DNA from: Streptomyces sp. Edi4
GTDB taxonomy: Bacteria > Actinomycetota > Actinomycetes > Streptomycetales > Streptomycetaceae
Assembly: GCF_040253615.1 (NCBI RefSeq)
Contig: NZ_JBEJGY010000004.1
Coordinates: 62,001-126,000 of the forward strand
Direction: 5' to 3'
Length of the DNA: 64,000 nucleotides
Shown piece after piece: positions 8,169 to 17,524 of the stretch. Positions within the stretch are counted from its first letter, which is position 1. Every line of letters begins with the position of its first letter. Both the position numbers and the translations under genes were made by a program. The notes under the pieces were generated by a model that was not told the DNA's origin, made no database searches, and was given only the letters and a program-made list of their open reading frames with translations.

Positions 8169-9101
8169 TCACACTGTCAGCACGATCTTTCCCCGGGTTC
8201 GGCCTGATTCGATGAGCTGGTGGGCCTTGGCGGCGTCGGTGAGCGGAAGAGTGTGCTCGACGTAGGGGCGCAACTGCCCGGTGTCGACCAGCTCGGCCAG
8301 CTTCTGGAGCCCTACGTGATCCGGTTCCACGGTGACGCCCGCGAACCGTCTCCCGGCCTCGATGGCGGCCTGGCGCAGTTCGGTGTCGGCGCGGTCCACC
8401 ACTGTGACGAGGAGGCCGCCGGGGCGCAGGGCGCGCAGTGATCGTCTGCCGTAGTCGCCACCCACGGTGTCCAGGACGAGGTCGGCGTCGGTGACCGCGT
8501 CGGTGAAGTCGACGGTGCGGTAGTCGATGACTTCGTCCGCGCCCAGACCGCGGACGAAGTCGCGTTTGGCCCCGCTGGCGGTGGCGATGACGTGGGCCCC
8601 GCGCGCCTTGGCGATCTGGACGGCCAGGTGGCCGACGCCACCGCCGCCGCCGTGGATCAGGACGCGCTGGCCGGCTTGGACTTCTCCGGCGTCGACGACG
8701 CTCTGCCAGGCGGTGAGTCCCGCTAGGGGCAGGGCTGCCGCGTGGGCGTGGTCAAGGGCCCTGGGTTTGCGGGCGAGTTGACGCGACGGCACGGCGACGT
8801 ACTGGGCATAGGCGTTGCCGGGGCGCGGGAAGAAGGGCATGCCGTAGACCTCGTCACCCACGTCGAAGCGCGTGACGCCGGGGACGACCTCTTCGACGAC
8901 GCCGGAGATGTCCCAGCCCAGGACGAACGGGGGCTCGCCGAGCAGGGGGAAGGCCCCGGAACGGACCATCGCGTCAACCGGATTGACGCCGGCCGCGCGG
9001 ACCCTCACAAGGACTTCGGAGGGCAACGGTTGCGGCCGGTCCACGTCGGTGAGTTCGAGGACTTCGGGGCCACCGAAAGAATGCTGGGTGATCGCGTGCA
9101 T
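8169..9101 (-). CDS. Zinc-free MDR-family NADP-dependent oxidoreductase (quinone reductase-like)
   Basis: A 310-residue medium-chain dehydrogenase/reductase. The N-terminal GroES-like fold begins MHAITQHSFGGPEVLELTDV. The Rossmann fold has the nucleotide loop HGGGGGVGHLAVQIAKARGA, about residues 140-165. No structural-zinc cysteines are present, which fits quinone or enone reductases. ATG 9101 is supported by AGGAGT 7 nt upstream; a longer GTG/ATG version adds unconserved residues. It runs in the same direction as the alpha/beta hydrolase gene upstream, and both may answer to the divergent TetR regulator. Substrate unknown. Confidence 0.88.
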   Translation of the reverse strand: MHAITQHSFGGPEVLELTDVDRPQPLPSEVLVRVRAAGVNPVDAMVRSGAFPLLGEPPFVLGWDISGVVEEVVPGVTRFDVGDEVYGMPFFPRPGNAYAQYVAVPSRQLARKPRALDHAHAAALPLAGLTAWQSVVDAGEVQAGQRVLIHGGGGGVGHLAVQIAKARGAHVIATASGAKRDFVRGLGADEVIDYRTVDFTDAVTDADLVLDTVGGDYGRRSLRALRPGGLLVTVVDRADTELRQAAIEAGRRFAGVTVEPDHVGLQKLAELVDTGQLRPYVEHTLPLTDAAKAHQLIESGRTRGKIVLTV

Positions 9102-9209
9102 GTCGGTACTCCTGGCAGTCGGATGTGGGCGGGCGCACATGGGGAGGTGGGCAGGTGAGGGGGCCCGGGTCCGGCATGGGTGACCCAGGCGGGAGGGCAG
9201 GCGCGAAGG

Positions 9210-10025
9210 TCAGGCTTGGGGGGTCTGCTCGTCGAGGAAGGCAGTGATGAGTTCCAGCCATTCCTCAGGACGCTCGGCGAACGGCAGGTGGCCGGTGGCG
9301 ATTTCGGCCAGGCGCGCTCCGGGTATCTCGTCGGCGAGCTGGCGGTGCAGAGCGGGCGGGACCAGCGGGTCGCCGGTCGTGGAGATCACCAGCGTGGGAA
9401 CGGTGATACGAGCGAGGTCGTCACGGACGTCGATGCGTCGCACCAGGTCGGTGTGGTCCGGGGTACCGGGCGGAATGGCCTCGGCGAGGAGGTCGGCGCC
9501 GGCCCGCAGTTGGTCGGGCGCGAGTGCGTTCAGAGCGGGGGTGCTGAGCGCCACCAGCGTCAGATACTCGGCCAGCTGCGAGCGGTCACCGGTCTCGTAC
9601 AGCCGCTGCCAGAGCGCGGCAGCCAGATCCAGCTTGTTGTCACGGTGGGCGAAGGTCGCGGTCAGCACCAGAGCGGTGACGCGCTCGGGGTGACGTACGG
9701 CGGCGCGGATCGCGAGGGGGCCGCCGAGTGAGAACCCGGCGATCGCGAAGGTGTCGAGGCCCTCCGCGTCCGCCGCGGCCACCAACTGGTCGGCCAGCTC
9801 GTCCGCGTCCAGCGGGGTCTTGGATCTCGGAGTCCGCCCGGTGCCCGGGTAGTCGGCTCCGACGACCGTGTGGCGTGCGGCGAGCCCGTCGAGGATCGGT
9901 CCGTAGTTGCCCTCGACGCTGCCGCCGGCGCCGTGCGCCAGGAGGAGTCCAGGGCCGGACCCGCGCACGGTGCGGGCCAGGACGGGTTCGGGCAGAGCGG
10001 GTGAGACCGGGGTGAGCACGGGCAT
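9210..10025 (-). CDS. Alpha/beta hydrolase
   Basis: A 271-residue alpha/beta-fold hydrolase. The oxyanion-hole region is LLAHGAGGS, the nucleophile elbow GFSLGG (Ser near residue 120), the acid is in STTGDPLVPP and the catalytic His in TGHLPF near the C-terminus. AAGGAG precedes the ATG. It is divergent from a TetR gene, with two palindromes between them, and is followed by an MDR oxidoreductase. The set resembles detoxification operons controlled by a local repressor. The substrate cannot be read from the sequence. Confidence 0.88.
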   Translation of the reverse strand: MPVLTPVSPALPEPVLARTVRGSGPGLLLAHGAGGSVEGNYGPILDGLAARHTVVGADYPGTGRTPRSKTPLDADELADQLVAAADAEGLDTFAIAGFSLGGPLAIRAAVRHPERVTALVLTATFAHRDNKLDLAAALWQRLYETGDRSQLAEYLTLVALSTPALNALAPDQLRAGADLLAEAIPPGTPDHTDLVRRIDVRDDLARITVPTLVISTTGDPLVPPALHRQLADEIPGARLAEIATGHLPFAERPEEWLELITAFLDEQTPQA

Positions 10026-10058
10026 GACAGGACACTCCTTGGTTCGGCGCAGCTGCTT

Positions 10059-10114
10059 TAGTGATCGCTACAGCAGGAACAGCAGGAAACGTAGCACAGC
10101 TTTAGCGATCGCTA
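10059..10114. promoter_or_regulatory. Paired TetR operator palindromes
   Basis: TAGCGATCGCTA (10103-10114) is a perfect 12-bp palindrome. TAGTGATCGCTA (10059-10070) differs by one base. Both have TT before them and lie in the 101-bp gap between the divergent hydrolase and TetR genes, 44 bp apart centre to centre. This is the normal layout for a TetR repressor controlling itself and its neighbour. Confidence 0.7.
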
Positions 10115-10126
10115 TAGACTCATTCC

Positions 10127-10798
10127 ATGAGCACCGCACGGACGCAACGACGAGCTTTCGACCGGGACAAGGCACTGGAGGTCGCACTGAGGGAGTTCTG
10201 GCTGCACGGTTACGAGACGACCTCTGTCGCCTCACTCACCCGGGCGATGGGCATCAATCCGCCGAGCCTGTACGCGGCCTTCGGGGACAAGCGGCAGTTG
10301 TTCACCGAGGTCGTCCAGCACTACGCGGCCACCCACGGCAGTTATGGGGCCCGCGCCCTGGCCCAACCCACCGCGCGCGGCGCCATCGAAACCATGCTCC
10401 GCCTGGCCGCAGCCGAGTACACCGACCCCAGCCACCCGCCCGGCTGCCTGGTCATCAGCGGCGCGACCAACTGCACGCCGGCAGCCGAGGACGTCAAGGC
10501 CGAACTGCGCGCTTTCCGCGAGGGGACCAAACAGGCGCTCGAGGAGAAGATCGACGCGGACATCGCCGCGGGCCGCCTGCCCGAAGGGACCGACGCCGGC
10601 GCGCTGGCGACGTTCTACGCCGCCGTCATCCAGGGCATGTCCACCCAGGCATGCGACGGGGTCGGTCGCGAAAAGCTCGAGCGCGTGGTCGAAACCGCTC
10701 TCAAAGCCTGGCCCACGAACACACCGGACGACGCAGGATCCCATCGCGACACCCCACACGCGACCGATGCGATCGACGCGGCGACCGATGCCCCCTGA
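10127..10798 (+). CDS. TetR/AcrR-family transcriptional regulator
   Basis: A 223-residue regulator. The N-terminal HTH runs from FDRDKALEVALREFWLHGYE through VASLTRAMG to PPSLYAAFGDKRQLFTEVV (residues 10-60). The C-terminal ligand domain is of the type described in AcrR-like repressors with a GCLVISGA stretch, which contains a Cys near residue 106. It probably represses itself and the divergent hydrolase/oxidoreductase genes through the palindromes upstream. The last 25 residues are charged and unconserved-looking. Confidence 0.9.
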   Translation: MSTARTQRRAFDRDKALEVALREFWLHGYETTSVASLTRAMGINPPSLYAAFGDKRQLFTEVVQHYAATHGSYGARALAQPTARGAIETMLRLAAAEYTDPSHPPGCLVISGATNCTPAAEDVKAELRAFREGTKQALEEKIDADIAAGRLPEGTDAGALATFYAAVIQGMSTQACDGVGREKLERVVETALKAWPTNTPDDAGSHRDTPHATDAIDAATDAP

Positions 10799-11278
10799 CC
10801 GCGAAGAGGTCGCAGGCCGGCCATCGAGGAGCACCCCGGAAGGCCACCGCGACCGGCGCGCCAACTCTCCTTCGCGGAGCGGGTGTTGGCGGTAAACAGA
10901 GGCGAGGACTCTTCAGGAAGTGGGCCGGCTCCTGCGGGCCGTCCGCTCCGGCCGTCGTCAGGGGTGCCGCTCCAGGGTGAGGGTGACGTGCGGGGGCAGC
11001 CCGCGGAGGAAAGTCCGGGGCATCGAACACCGCGCGCGTGGCAGCGACGCCGACCGCGTGAGTGCGACCGCCGAGGACGCGGTCAAGGGCCTCGACGACG
11101 AGAGGGGCCGAGCCGTGACGGCGTATATGTCCTGACCACGTGTGGGGGCGCGCCGTTCGGTGGTGCCCGAACTTACGACGGCGTCGACGAAGAAGGTCTG
11201 GTCGGACCGGCTCCCGTCGACAGCGGCGGGCGCGCGGCGCGGGCGTGCCGGTCGCCACGACGTCGCGAGCCGTCTTCA
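10799..11278. other. 480 bp with no supported gene
   Basis: Open frames on both strands here are short or have unlikely Arg/Pro/Ala composition. The right end may belong to the 5' half of the decayed GlxA-type gene that follows, but no residues could be aligned by eye. Confidence 0.5.
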
Positions 11279-11818
11279 GGTCTTCCGTACGCCGACGCTG
11301 TGATCGTCCCCGGTCCGGCCGGCCCGGACGCGGACCGCCCGTGGATCTGCTCGACCCGGCGCGCGCGGCCCACGCGGCGGGCGCACGCGTGGTCTCGCTG
11401 CGCATGGGGGCCTTCGTCCTGGCCGCCGCCGGCCTGCTGAACGGCAAACGCGCCACCACGCACTGGGCCCACACCGAAGCGCTCGCGTGACGCCATCCCG
11501 GCGTCACGGTCGACCTGGACGTCCTCTGTCTCCACGACGGTGACGTGCTCAACCTCCGCTTGCGATGCCGCCGCCATGGACCTGTGCCTGCACCTCATCC
11601 GCCTCGACCACGGCTCCGCCAAAGCCAACACGGCCGCGCGCCGGCTGGTCGTCCCACGCCATCGGGAGGGCGGCCACGCCCAATCACGCATCCGCCACGC
11701 CCAGCAACTCCTGGAAACCACCGACCACACCATCGACGCCATCGCCATCGCCACCGGCCTTCCACCGGGCCGTCGGCATCCCTCGGACACCAACTTCCGC
11801 GCCCACACCGGCCCGGGC
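11279..11818 (+). pseudogene. Decayed GlxA-family AraC-type regulator
   Basis: Pieces of a DJ-1/PfpI-AraC regulator are spread over two frames. First comes GLPYADAVIVPGPAG. Then VVSLRMGAFVLAAAGLLNG and RATTHWAHTEALA end in an in-frame TGA at 11488, after which RHPGVTVDLDVL continues. A frame change leads to AAAMDLCLHLIRLDHG and RRLVVPRHREGGHAQ. The next residues, RHAQQLLETTDHTID, belong near the end of the AraC domain, so about 70 codons of the HTH region are missing. One stop, at least two frameshifts and a deletion make it non-functional. Confidence 0.8.
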
Positions 11819-12077
11819 TCGAACAGGACAACAGCGGGTGGGACCAGTCGACTTGGGCGGGGGGGGCACAACAGGCACCACACCCGCGACCGCAGTCTCG
11901 CAAGTACGGCACTCAGCTCCCTTTCCCGCCGCAGGAGGGCCGGCCCCATTCGCCTCGATACGGCACACCGGCTCGACGCCGCGCAACTGGCCCAGTCGTT
12001 CAGGGAGTTGGCCGACGGCGAACCAGGCCGGAAGGCCCCTGCCGGAAGCTCCCTTCCGGAATCGCCATCCGCTCGCA

Positions 12078-14039
12078 TCAGCCCGCGACCACCAGCGCGC
12101 GGACAGGACCGCCGATCCGCACCCAGGCCGCGCCGTTTCCTTCCCAGACCGCCGAGTGGTCCTTGTCGAGGCGGTACAGGCGCTCGCCTCGCGCACCGAA
12201 CGACGTTCCCGCGTCTCCGACGCGAGTCCACGCGCCCGCGCGGTAACGCCACAGGCCGCTGTCCGCCTCGTTGCTGGCGTACAGCTCGGAAGCACTCGCG
12301 TACAGGGCGAGCGCCGGGCCACCGACCGCGCTCCACACGCCCGCTTCACCACTCCAGCGGAACACAGCGCTCCGCTCGGGGTTGAGTCCGTACAGATGCT
12401 GGTCGGTCACGACGAAGTCGGCCCCCGCGGCCCCCGCGTACGACCAGGCTTCGCCCTTCCCCCCGTACGCGAAGATCCGGCCGTCCACCGGGTCGGTGGC
12501 GAACAGCCCCGCTCCCCCGCCATAGAGACGTCCCGCTGGGCCACCGACCCGAGTCCAGGCGCCCCGGGTCCGGTCCCAGCGGTGGACGGCGCTGCGATCC
12601 TGGGCCAGCCGGTACAGATCCCGGCCGCTGATCGCGAAGCCGGTGGCGCGCTCACTGATCGTGCTCCACCGTCCGGGAATGCCGCTGTAGCCGCGCAGGT
12701 CACCCGTTATGGGGTCGGTGGCGAAGACTCCGGCGGGGCCGGCGTAAAGCTCGGCCGCGGGGCCACCGATGCGTTCCCAGCCGGTGCCGCCCCACTGGAC
12801 GACCTCGGCGCCGTCATGCGATATCGCGTAGACACCGCTGCCAGTTGGAGCCGGCACGTCCACGGGTCCGCCCCGGGGTGTGGGCGCCCTGTTCGAGACT
12901 TCGGACTTCGGCAGGACCGGGGAGGCGGAAGCCGGCGCGGGGGTGGGGGCGGGGGTGCTCGTCGATCCCCGCAGCGCAGCGCCGGCGCTTCCCGGCGCCG
13001 TGGGGCCGGCTTCGAGTGGCGAAGCCGCCGCGGATTCCGGCGGGCCGGCCTTCGGGGAGACGGTGGTCACCGGCTCGGACACCGAGGGCGCGGCCCATTG
13101 CCGGAAGTGTTCCAGGGAGGTGGCCGGTATGGAGAGAGCCAGGGCGATCGCGGTGAGCAGCAGCACCCGCCACAGCCGTCGTGGGTCGCGGGTGCCCGCG
13201 AGGAAGCGGGAGCGGCCCGGCAGGCTCGGCAGCTTCCGGTGCTCCCGCACCGCCGGTGTGCCGGCTTCCCTCCGTACCAAAGCCCCACCGACCCGAGCGG
13301 GGCAAGGCTCCCGGAGGTGGCGGACCTCGTCACGCAGGCGGCCGATGTTCCGCATACCGACCTCGAACTCGGCGCCCATGGCCACCACCGTGTCCGCCAG
13401 GTCGTACAGGGCGGGAGAGCGCGGTATCCACAGAACGAGTTCCTTGCCCGGCACACGCCGCTCGGAGTCCCCTAGGCCCCCGGAGTCCCCGGAGTCCCCG
13501 AGGGTTGCGTCCCCCCGCCGCGCCTTGCCCGAGGACGCATCGGGTTCGGGTCCCGGGCCGGTCTCCGGTCCGGTGCAGGCCCGGCCGATGGCGTCGTCGA
13601 GTTCCTTCTGCAACCTGGCGGTCAGCCGCATCAGGGTGCGTAACGCGTCCTGCGACTGGGCGAGTTCGGCGTCGGCTCGGCGCTGAGCGCGCTGGAGCAT
13701 CGCCCACGTCTCAGGAGTGCTGTCCTCCCTACCGTCCGATCGCGCCCTGCCCTCCTCGGCAGCACAGGCGGCGGCATGCAGTCCCCTGGCTCGGGTCCAC
13801 AGTGCGGCACGGCCTCGCTCATCGCGGACCTGGCCGGAGATGACCCTCTTCAAAAGGCCCAGAGGAATGATCTTCAATCCCGAGCGATAGTCACTCCAAC
13901 TGGTCTTGCCCACCCCATACGTCTTGGCCAGCTCCCGGACCGTACGCCCCTCCGTCAGGCTCCGGAGGAACACCGCCAGCGCATTCGCCTGGGTGGTCTC
14001 CCCTTTCGGTTCACTCTGCGGACGTCCCGCTCTGCCCAT
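12078..14039 (-). CDS. HTH - single TM - six-bladed propeller-like surface protein
   Basis: A 653-residue protein with an unusual architecture. Residues 1-75 contain a helix-turn-helix-like segment (TVRELAKTYGVGKTSWSDYR). A charged, partly helical cytoplasmic stretch follows, then one TM helix (LLLTAIALALSIPATSL, near residue 310). A long Pro/Ala/Ser/Thr linker leads to a C-terminal domain of about 240 residues. That domain is built from repeated units of the form W-x-x-(I/V)-GGPA-x-x-LYAG-x-x-x-(V/L)FATDP, as in tachylectin-like beta-propellers. ATG 14039 is chosen for its GGGAGGAG ribosome site; longer versions add unconserved sequence. The design suggests an extracellular glycan or ligand sensor coupled to a cytoplasmic DNA-binding-like domain. 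Function is inference. Confidence 0.8.
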   Translation of the reverse strand: MGRAGRPQSEPKGETTQANALAVFLRSLTEGRTVRELAKTYGVGKTSWSDYRSGLKIIPLGLLKRVISGQVRDERGRAALWTRARGLHAAACAAEEGRARSDGREDSTPETWAMLQRAQRRADAELAQSQDALRTLMRLTARLQKELDDAIGRACTGPETGPGPEPDASSGKARRGDATLGDSGDSGGLGDSERRVPGKELVLWIPRSPALYDLADTVVAMGAEFEVGMRNIGRLRDEVRHLREPCPARVGGALVRREAGTPAVREHRKLPSLPGRSRFLAGTRDPRRLWRVLLLTAIALALSIPATSLEHFRQWAAPSVSEPVTTVSPKAGPPESAAASPLEAGPTAPGSAGAALRGSTSTPAPTPAPASASPVLPKSEVSNRAPTPRGGPVDVPAPTGSGVYAISHDGAEVVQWGGTGWERIGGPAAELYAGPAGVFATDPITGDLRGYSGIPGRWSTISERATGFAISGRDLYRLAQDRSAVHRWDRTRGAWTRVGGPAGRLYGGGAGLFATDPVDGRIFAYGGKGEAWSYAGAAGADFVVTDQHLYGLNPERSAVFRWSGEAGVWSAVGGPALALYASASELYASNEADSGLWRYRAGAWTRVGDAGTSFGARGERLYRLDKDHSAVWEGNGAAWVRIGGPVRALVVAG

Positions 14040-14369
14040 CCCGAGCTCCTCCCTGCCCGCGGGGCTCCGGGGACTCCGGCTGCCCCGCTTCGACTGACGT
14101 CCCAGCAGATCAGTCATGCGTCGGGCGTTCCAGCAGTTGTCGGACAACCTGGTGGTCCGTGGCGGAATTCCACGCGACTCATCCGGCGGCGAAGGGGGCG
14201 GGACCGATGTGAACCCCTCCCTGTCCGCCGGACAATGCCGATTGTCCGCGGCTGACCTGGGAGTTCGCTGCTTTTCGTGGACGGACAACCGGGTCGTCCC
14301 AAAGCTGGGGTCACCGGTTCGAACCAGCGGCCGGGACTACCGGAGAACTTTGCTGAGAGGGACGAACAC

Positions 14370-14717
14370 ATGCGAAAGAAGCTCGCTCTGCTCGCCATCG
14401 CCACAGCGGCGGTCACCGTGGTGACCGTCGGGAGCCCCGCCAGCGCCGACACCCGCGTCATCAAGGGGGCGTACGTGTATTTCGACCCCGCCCAGAACAT
14501 GTTCGGAATCGGCGACACCGAGCCCGACGGCCGTACCCCGTACCTGGACGTCAGCGTCAACGGTGGACCCATGCAGACGTTCGGGAACCACAACGGCAAC
14601 GGGACCTGGCGCGACGTCCGCTCCAACGAGACCGGCATCCGCGACGGAAACTCCCTCGCCTGGCGGGCGAGGGTCGGCGGCGGGGCGACCTCCAGCTGGG
14701 TGTACGAGCAGGCCTGA
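14370..14717 (+). CDS. Small secreted protein
   Basis: A 115-residue protein with a Sec signal peptide: basic MRKK, a hydrophobic core through VTVVTVG, and a cleavage site near SPASA-DTR. The mature part is about 88 residues, rich in Gly, Asn and Asp, without cysteines, and ends SSWVYEQA. GAGAGG precedes the ATG. It is divergent from the HTH-propeller gene across 330 bp (14040-14369) in which no further gene is supported. Family not recognised. Confidence 0.75.
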   Translation: MRKKLALLAIATAAVTVVTVGSPASADTRVIKGAYVYFDPAQNMFGIGDTEPDGRTPYLDVSVNGGPMQTFGNHNGNGTWRDVRSNETGIRDGNSLAWRARVGGGATSSWVYEQA

Positions 14718-14795
14718 GCCGAGCGGTACAGCAGCCCGTTCCTGACAGCCGAACGCCGACCGGTGACGGGGGGTCGGTGATCGGTGATCGGGGCC

Positions 14796-14823
14796 GGGTC
14801 CGGGGACAACTGGCCCCGGACCC
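14796..14823. terminator. Hairpin terminator
   Basis: GGGTCCGGGG and CCCCGGACCC form a perfect 10-bp stem with an 8-nt loop, 80 bp after the secreted-protein stop. There is no U-tract, as is usual in Streptomyces. Confidence 0.7.
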
Positions 14824-15111
14824 AGTCATGTTCACACCGGTTCATCGACGCGGGGGCGAGCTGGGTGTCGGAGTGCCGGGGGGCCGACGCGCGGAGCCCC
14901 GGAATGCGGGGGCGCCGGACGCTCGCGGATGAGGCCGACATCGGGGCCGTCACCGACAGGCTCTCCGCCTCCGCGACGGGGCGACCGGGCTCCTCCACGC
15001 GTCGGCGGACCGCGCTCGGCACGCTTCAATGAGACACGCGGGTCCGAGGTCTACCCTGCGTCGCGGCGGATACCGGCCCGCTCCGCCCATCGGTGCGTAC
15101 ACGACGGGCGC

Positions 15112-15675
15112 TCAGCGCCTCCTCTCGTACCTGGTCAGGATCACGCCGCAGGGCAGCGTTCGCGTCTCCACGAGGTTGAGGTTGACCCAGTTGTCCAGCA
15201 CCGTGAAGAACGGGGTGCCGCCGCCTACCAGGACGGGCGCGGTGGCCAGCACGTACTCGTCGATCAGTCCGGCCCGCATGGCCGCCCCCGCGAGCGACGC
15301 GCCGCCAATGTCCATCGGCCCGCCGTCCTCGGCCTTGAGCCGGGTGATCTCGGCGACCGCGTCGCCAGGGACCAGGCGGGTGTTCCAGTCGACCGTGTCG
15401 ATGGTCGAGGAGAACACCACCTTCGCCATGTCCCGCCAGCGGCGAGCGAACTCGATCTCCGCCGGAGTGGCATTGGGCTGCTGGTCGCCGGTCGGCCAGT
15501 AGGAGCTCATCGTCCGCCACAGCTTGCCGCCGTACAGCGACAAATCGGTCTCCAGCAACTGGTCGGACCAGAACTGGAACAGCTCATCGCTCGGCGCGCT
15601 CCAGCCGATGTCGTCGCCCGGCGCGGCGATGTATCCGTCCAGGGTCACGTTCATGCCGTAGATCAGTTTCCGCAT
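15112..15675 (-). CDS. Dihydrofolate reductase-like (RibD C-terminal) protein
   Basis: A 187-residue protein with the family opening MRKLIYGMNVTLDGYIA. Middle segments are VVFSSTIDTVDWNTRL and GPMDIGGASLAGAAMRAGLIDEYVL (the GG nucleotide loop), and the end is TPFFTVLD...LVETRTLPCGVILTRY. It matches the RibD C-terminal/DHFR-fold family of NADPH reductases common in actinomycetes; the substrate is usually unknown. GGAAGG lies 9 nt before the ATG. It stands alone between a bare region and a DUF4291 gene. Confidence 0.88.
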   Translation of the reverse strand: MRKLIYGMNVTLDGYIAAPGDDIGWSAPSDELFQFWSDQLLETDLSLYGGKLWRTMSSYWPTGDQQPNATPAEIEFARRWRDMAKVVFSSTIDTVDWNTRLVPGDAVAEITRLKAEDGGPMDIGGASLAGAAMRAGLIDEYVLATAPVLVGGGTPFFTVLDNWVNLNLVETRTLPCGVILTRYERRR

Positions 15676-15938
15676 GGGGCCAGCCTTCCGGGTGTTGGTC
15701 TCATGCCTACAGACCGGCGCGCCGGGGGAAGTTCACCGGTGCGCCATCTGAACTTGCCTGCGGTCGCGACACTGGTCGAAACAGCACGTCCAGCAGCGCC
15801 TTCCCCTGCGAACGGCGCTCAAGTGGGAAGCGCCACCCCGTGCCCCGATCACGGGCTGAACCCCGTCGGCCCACAGGAGAGGCAACCCTCCGAGACGCAG
15901 AGGTTGTCGGACCCGGTCCCAGATCGGCGAAGGCGGGC

Positions 15939-16532
15939 TCAGCCGCGCAGATGGGCCGTGAGCCGGTCGCTCGCCGGGTAAGGGCTTTCCGCGGGGAGGA
16001 GTCGCTGAGCGGCGTCCAAAGCGCCCTCCCTGACGTGGGCATGGATCGTGCGCGCGAGCATGGTGACGTCTCGGATCGAGACGATCCAGTCCTCCGCATA
16101 GCGCCCGCCGGCTTCACCGGCGAGGCCGAGTTGCAGGGAGCGGTGCGCAAGCGGCTGTAGGCGCAGGTCGCGTTCGGGGTCCCACTGCACCCGGGCCGGG
16201 GCTCGTTTGAGCCGGCGCTTCCAGGTGGCGCGGTCGGGATGCAGCCCGTGCTCGTAGCGCGCCAGGCAGGCGTTGGCCAAGGCCCATTCGAACCCGTCAC
16301 GGGTGATTTCGACAGCGAGGACGGTCTCCTGGCCCTCCTTGGCCGCCCAGCCGCAGCGATACATCATCCAGAGGAACGACGGCTTGATCCACGTCATTCG
16401 GTCCCGCCGCCACGTCGGGGGAAAGCGCCCGTCGAGCGCTGCGGGCAGGCCGATCTGCGGCGCGTACGCCTGGTAGACCGTCACCGTGGTGGCCGTATGG
16501 AGGGCGCGGATCTGATGCTTGGGCTCTGGCAC
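15939..16532 (-). CDS. DUF4291 family protein
   Basis: A protein of about 197 residues. It contains HQIRALHTATTVTVYQAYAP, RDRMTWIKPSFLWMMYRCGW, VLAVEITRDGFEWALANA and VQWDPERDLRLQPLAHRSLQ, the run of motifs that defines DUF4291. The function of the family is not established. GTG 16532 (reading VPEPKHQ) places the start where homologues begin, but no clear ribosome site precedes it. An ATG at 16637 would add an Arg/Pro-rich tail that does not look real. Confidence 0.85.
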   Translation of the reverse strand: MPEPKHQIRALHTATTVTVYQAYAPQIGLPAALDGRFPPTWRRDRMTWIKPSFLWMMYRCGWAAKEGQETVLAVEITRDGFEWALANACLARYEHGLHPDRATWKRRLKRAPARVQWDPERDLRLQPLAHRSLQLGLAGEAGGRYAEDWIVSIRDVTMLARTIHAHVREGALDAAQRLLPAESPYPASDRLTAHLRG

Positions 16533-16766
16533 GGTGACCAGAGTCGATGTTGGGCGCGCTCCGCGCCAACGAATTACCAGAGGTTGGACTGGCGGAGGCC
16601 CCGACCCCGTGCGGCGCCGCCAACTTGGGCTTGGCATTGGGGGGAGGCGCCGACGCGGGAGAACAGGGTGGTCCAGGAGGCGGGACGGCCGCCGCCTCCC
16701 GGACTCCGTCGGCGGACACCGCGCCCGCGGAACAGGCGCACCGGCATCGCGCAGCCGGACGCGGGG

Positions 16767-17456
16767 TCAGATCGCCTGGAGGCGTTCGAGGGTCTGCTTC
16801 AGCTCGTCGCGCAACGTGTGCCCGGCGGATTCGGCGTCCTCCCGCGCGATGGCCTCCACGAGCAGGGCGTGTCCGTCGTCGCCGTGGTTCGGGTCACCGG
16901 AGCGCAGGTTCAGCAGCTCCACCAGGTCGATCAGCCCTTGGCGCAGGACGGGTACGAACTCGGCGAACAAGGCGGTGAGTACGGGGTTGTGCGCTGCGGC
17001 GACCACGGCCGAGTGCAGGGCGATGTCCGCGTCGACGAACTCGGCGTTGCCCGCGCCCGCGGCGTCGCGGCGCGCGGCCAGCGCCTGGTGGAGGGCGGCG
17101 AGGTCGTCGTCGGTGCGGCGCTGCGCGGCCATCTGCGCGGCTTCGACCTCGATGAGCATGCGCACTTCGTAGACGTCGGTAACGGCCGCGCGCCGCAGGC
17201 TGGTTGGCCAGTCCTCCTGGGGTTTGGTGGCGATGACGAAGACCCCGGCGCCCTGGCGCGGCTGCACGAGGCCCGCGCCGGCGAGCGCGCGCAGGGCCTC
17301 GCGTACGGTCGAGCGCCCCACGCCGAGGATCTGGGCGAGCGAGTTCTCACCGGGGAGTTTCGTTCCGACGGTCCACTCCCCCTGGATGATCTGCTCGCGC
17401 AGCCGCTCAGTGGCCTGCTCGACCAAGGGAGTTGGCCGCAGTGCGCCCAGAGGCAT
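16767..17456 (-). CDS. GntR-family regulator (FadR/FCD type)
   Basis: A 229-residue regulator. The winged HTH (residues 10-75) contains LREQIIQGEWTVGTKLPGEN, LAQILGVGRSTVREALRAL and GLVQPRQGAGVFV. The all-helical FCD effector domain (about 85-220) has the metal/ligand histidine in DADIALHSAVVAAAHN and a second in DDGHALLVEAI. It is divergent from the leuA homologue with 189 bp between them and probably controls the biosynthetic locus to its right. Ligands of FCD proteins are commonly organic acids. The predicted start has only a weak ribosome site. Confidence 0.9.
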   Translation of the reverse strand: MPLGALRPTPLVEQATERLREQIIQGEWTVGTKLPGENSLAQILGVGRSTVREALRALAGAGLVQPRQGAGVFVIATKPQEDWPTSLRRAAVTDVYEVRMLIEVEAAQMAAQRRTDDDLAALHQALAARRDAAGAGNAEFVDADIALHSAVVAAAHNPVLTALFAEFVPVLRQGLIDLVELLNLRSGDPNHGDDGHALLVEAIAREDAESAGHTLRDELKQTLERLQAI

Positions 17457-17524
17457 TCGTCGCTCACCGTCACTTTCACTTCTCGGGTTGTCTGAGGTGT
17501 TCAGTTGTGGTTACTGTACCCGGC

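Noticed and set aside
10701..11552. Minus-strand frame across the GlxA remnant
   Set aside because: The plus strand carries recognisable GlxA segments in the same place, so this frame is a shadow.
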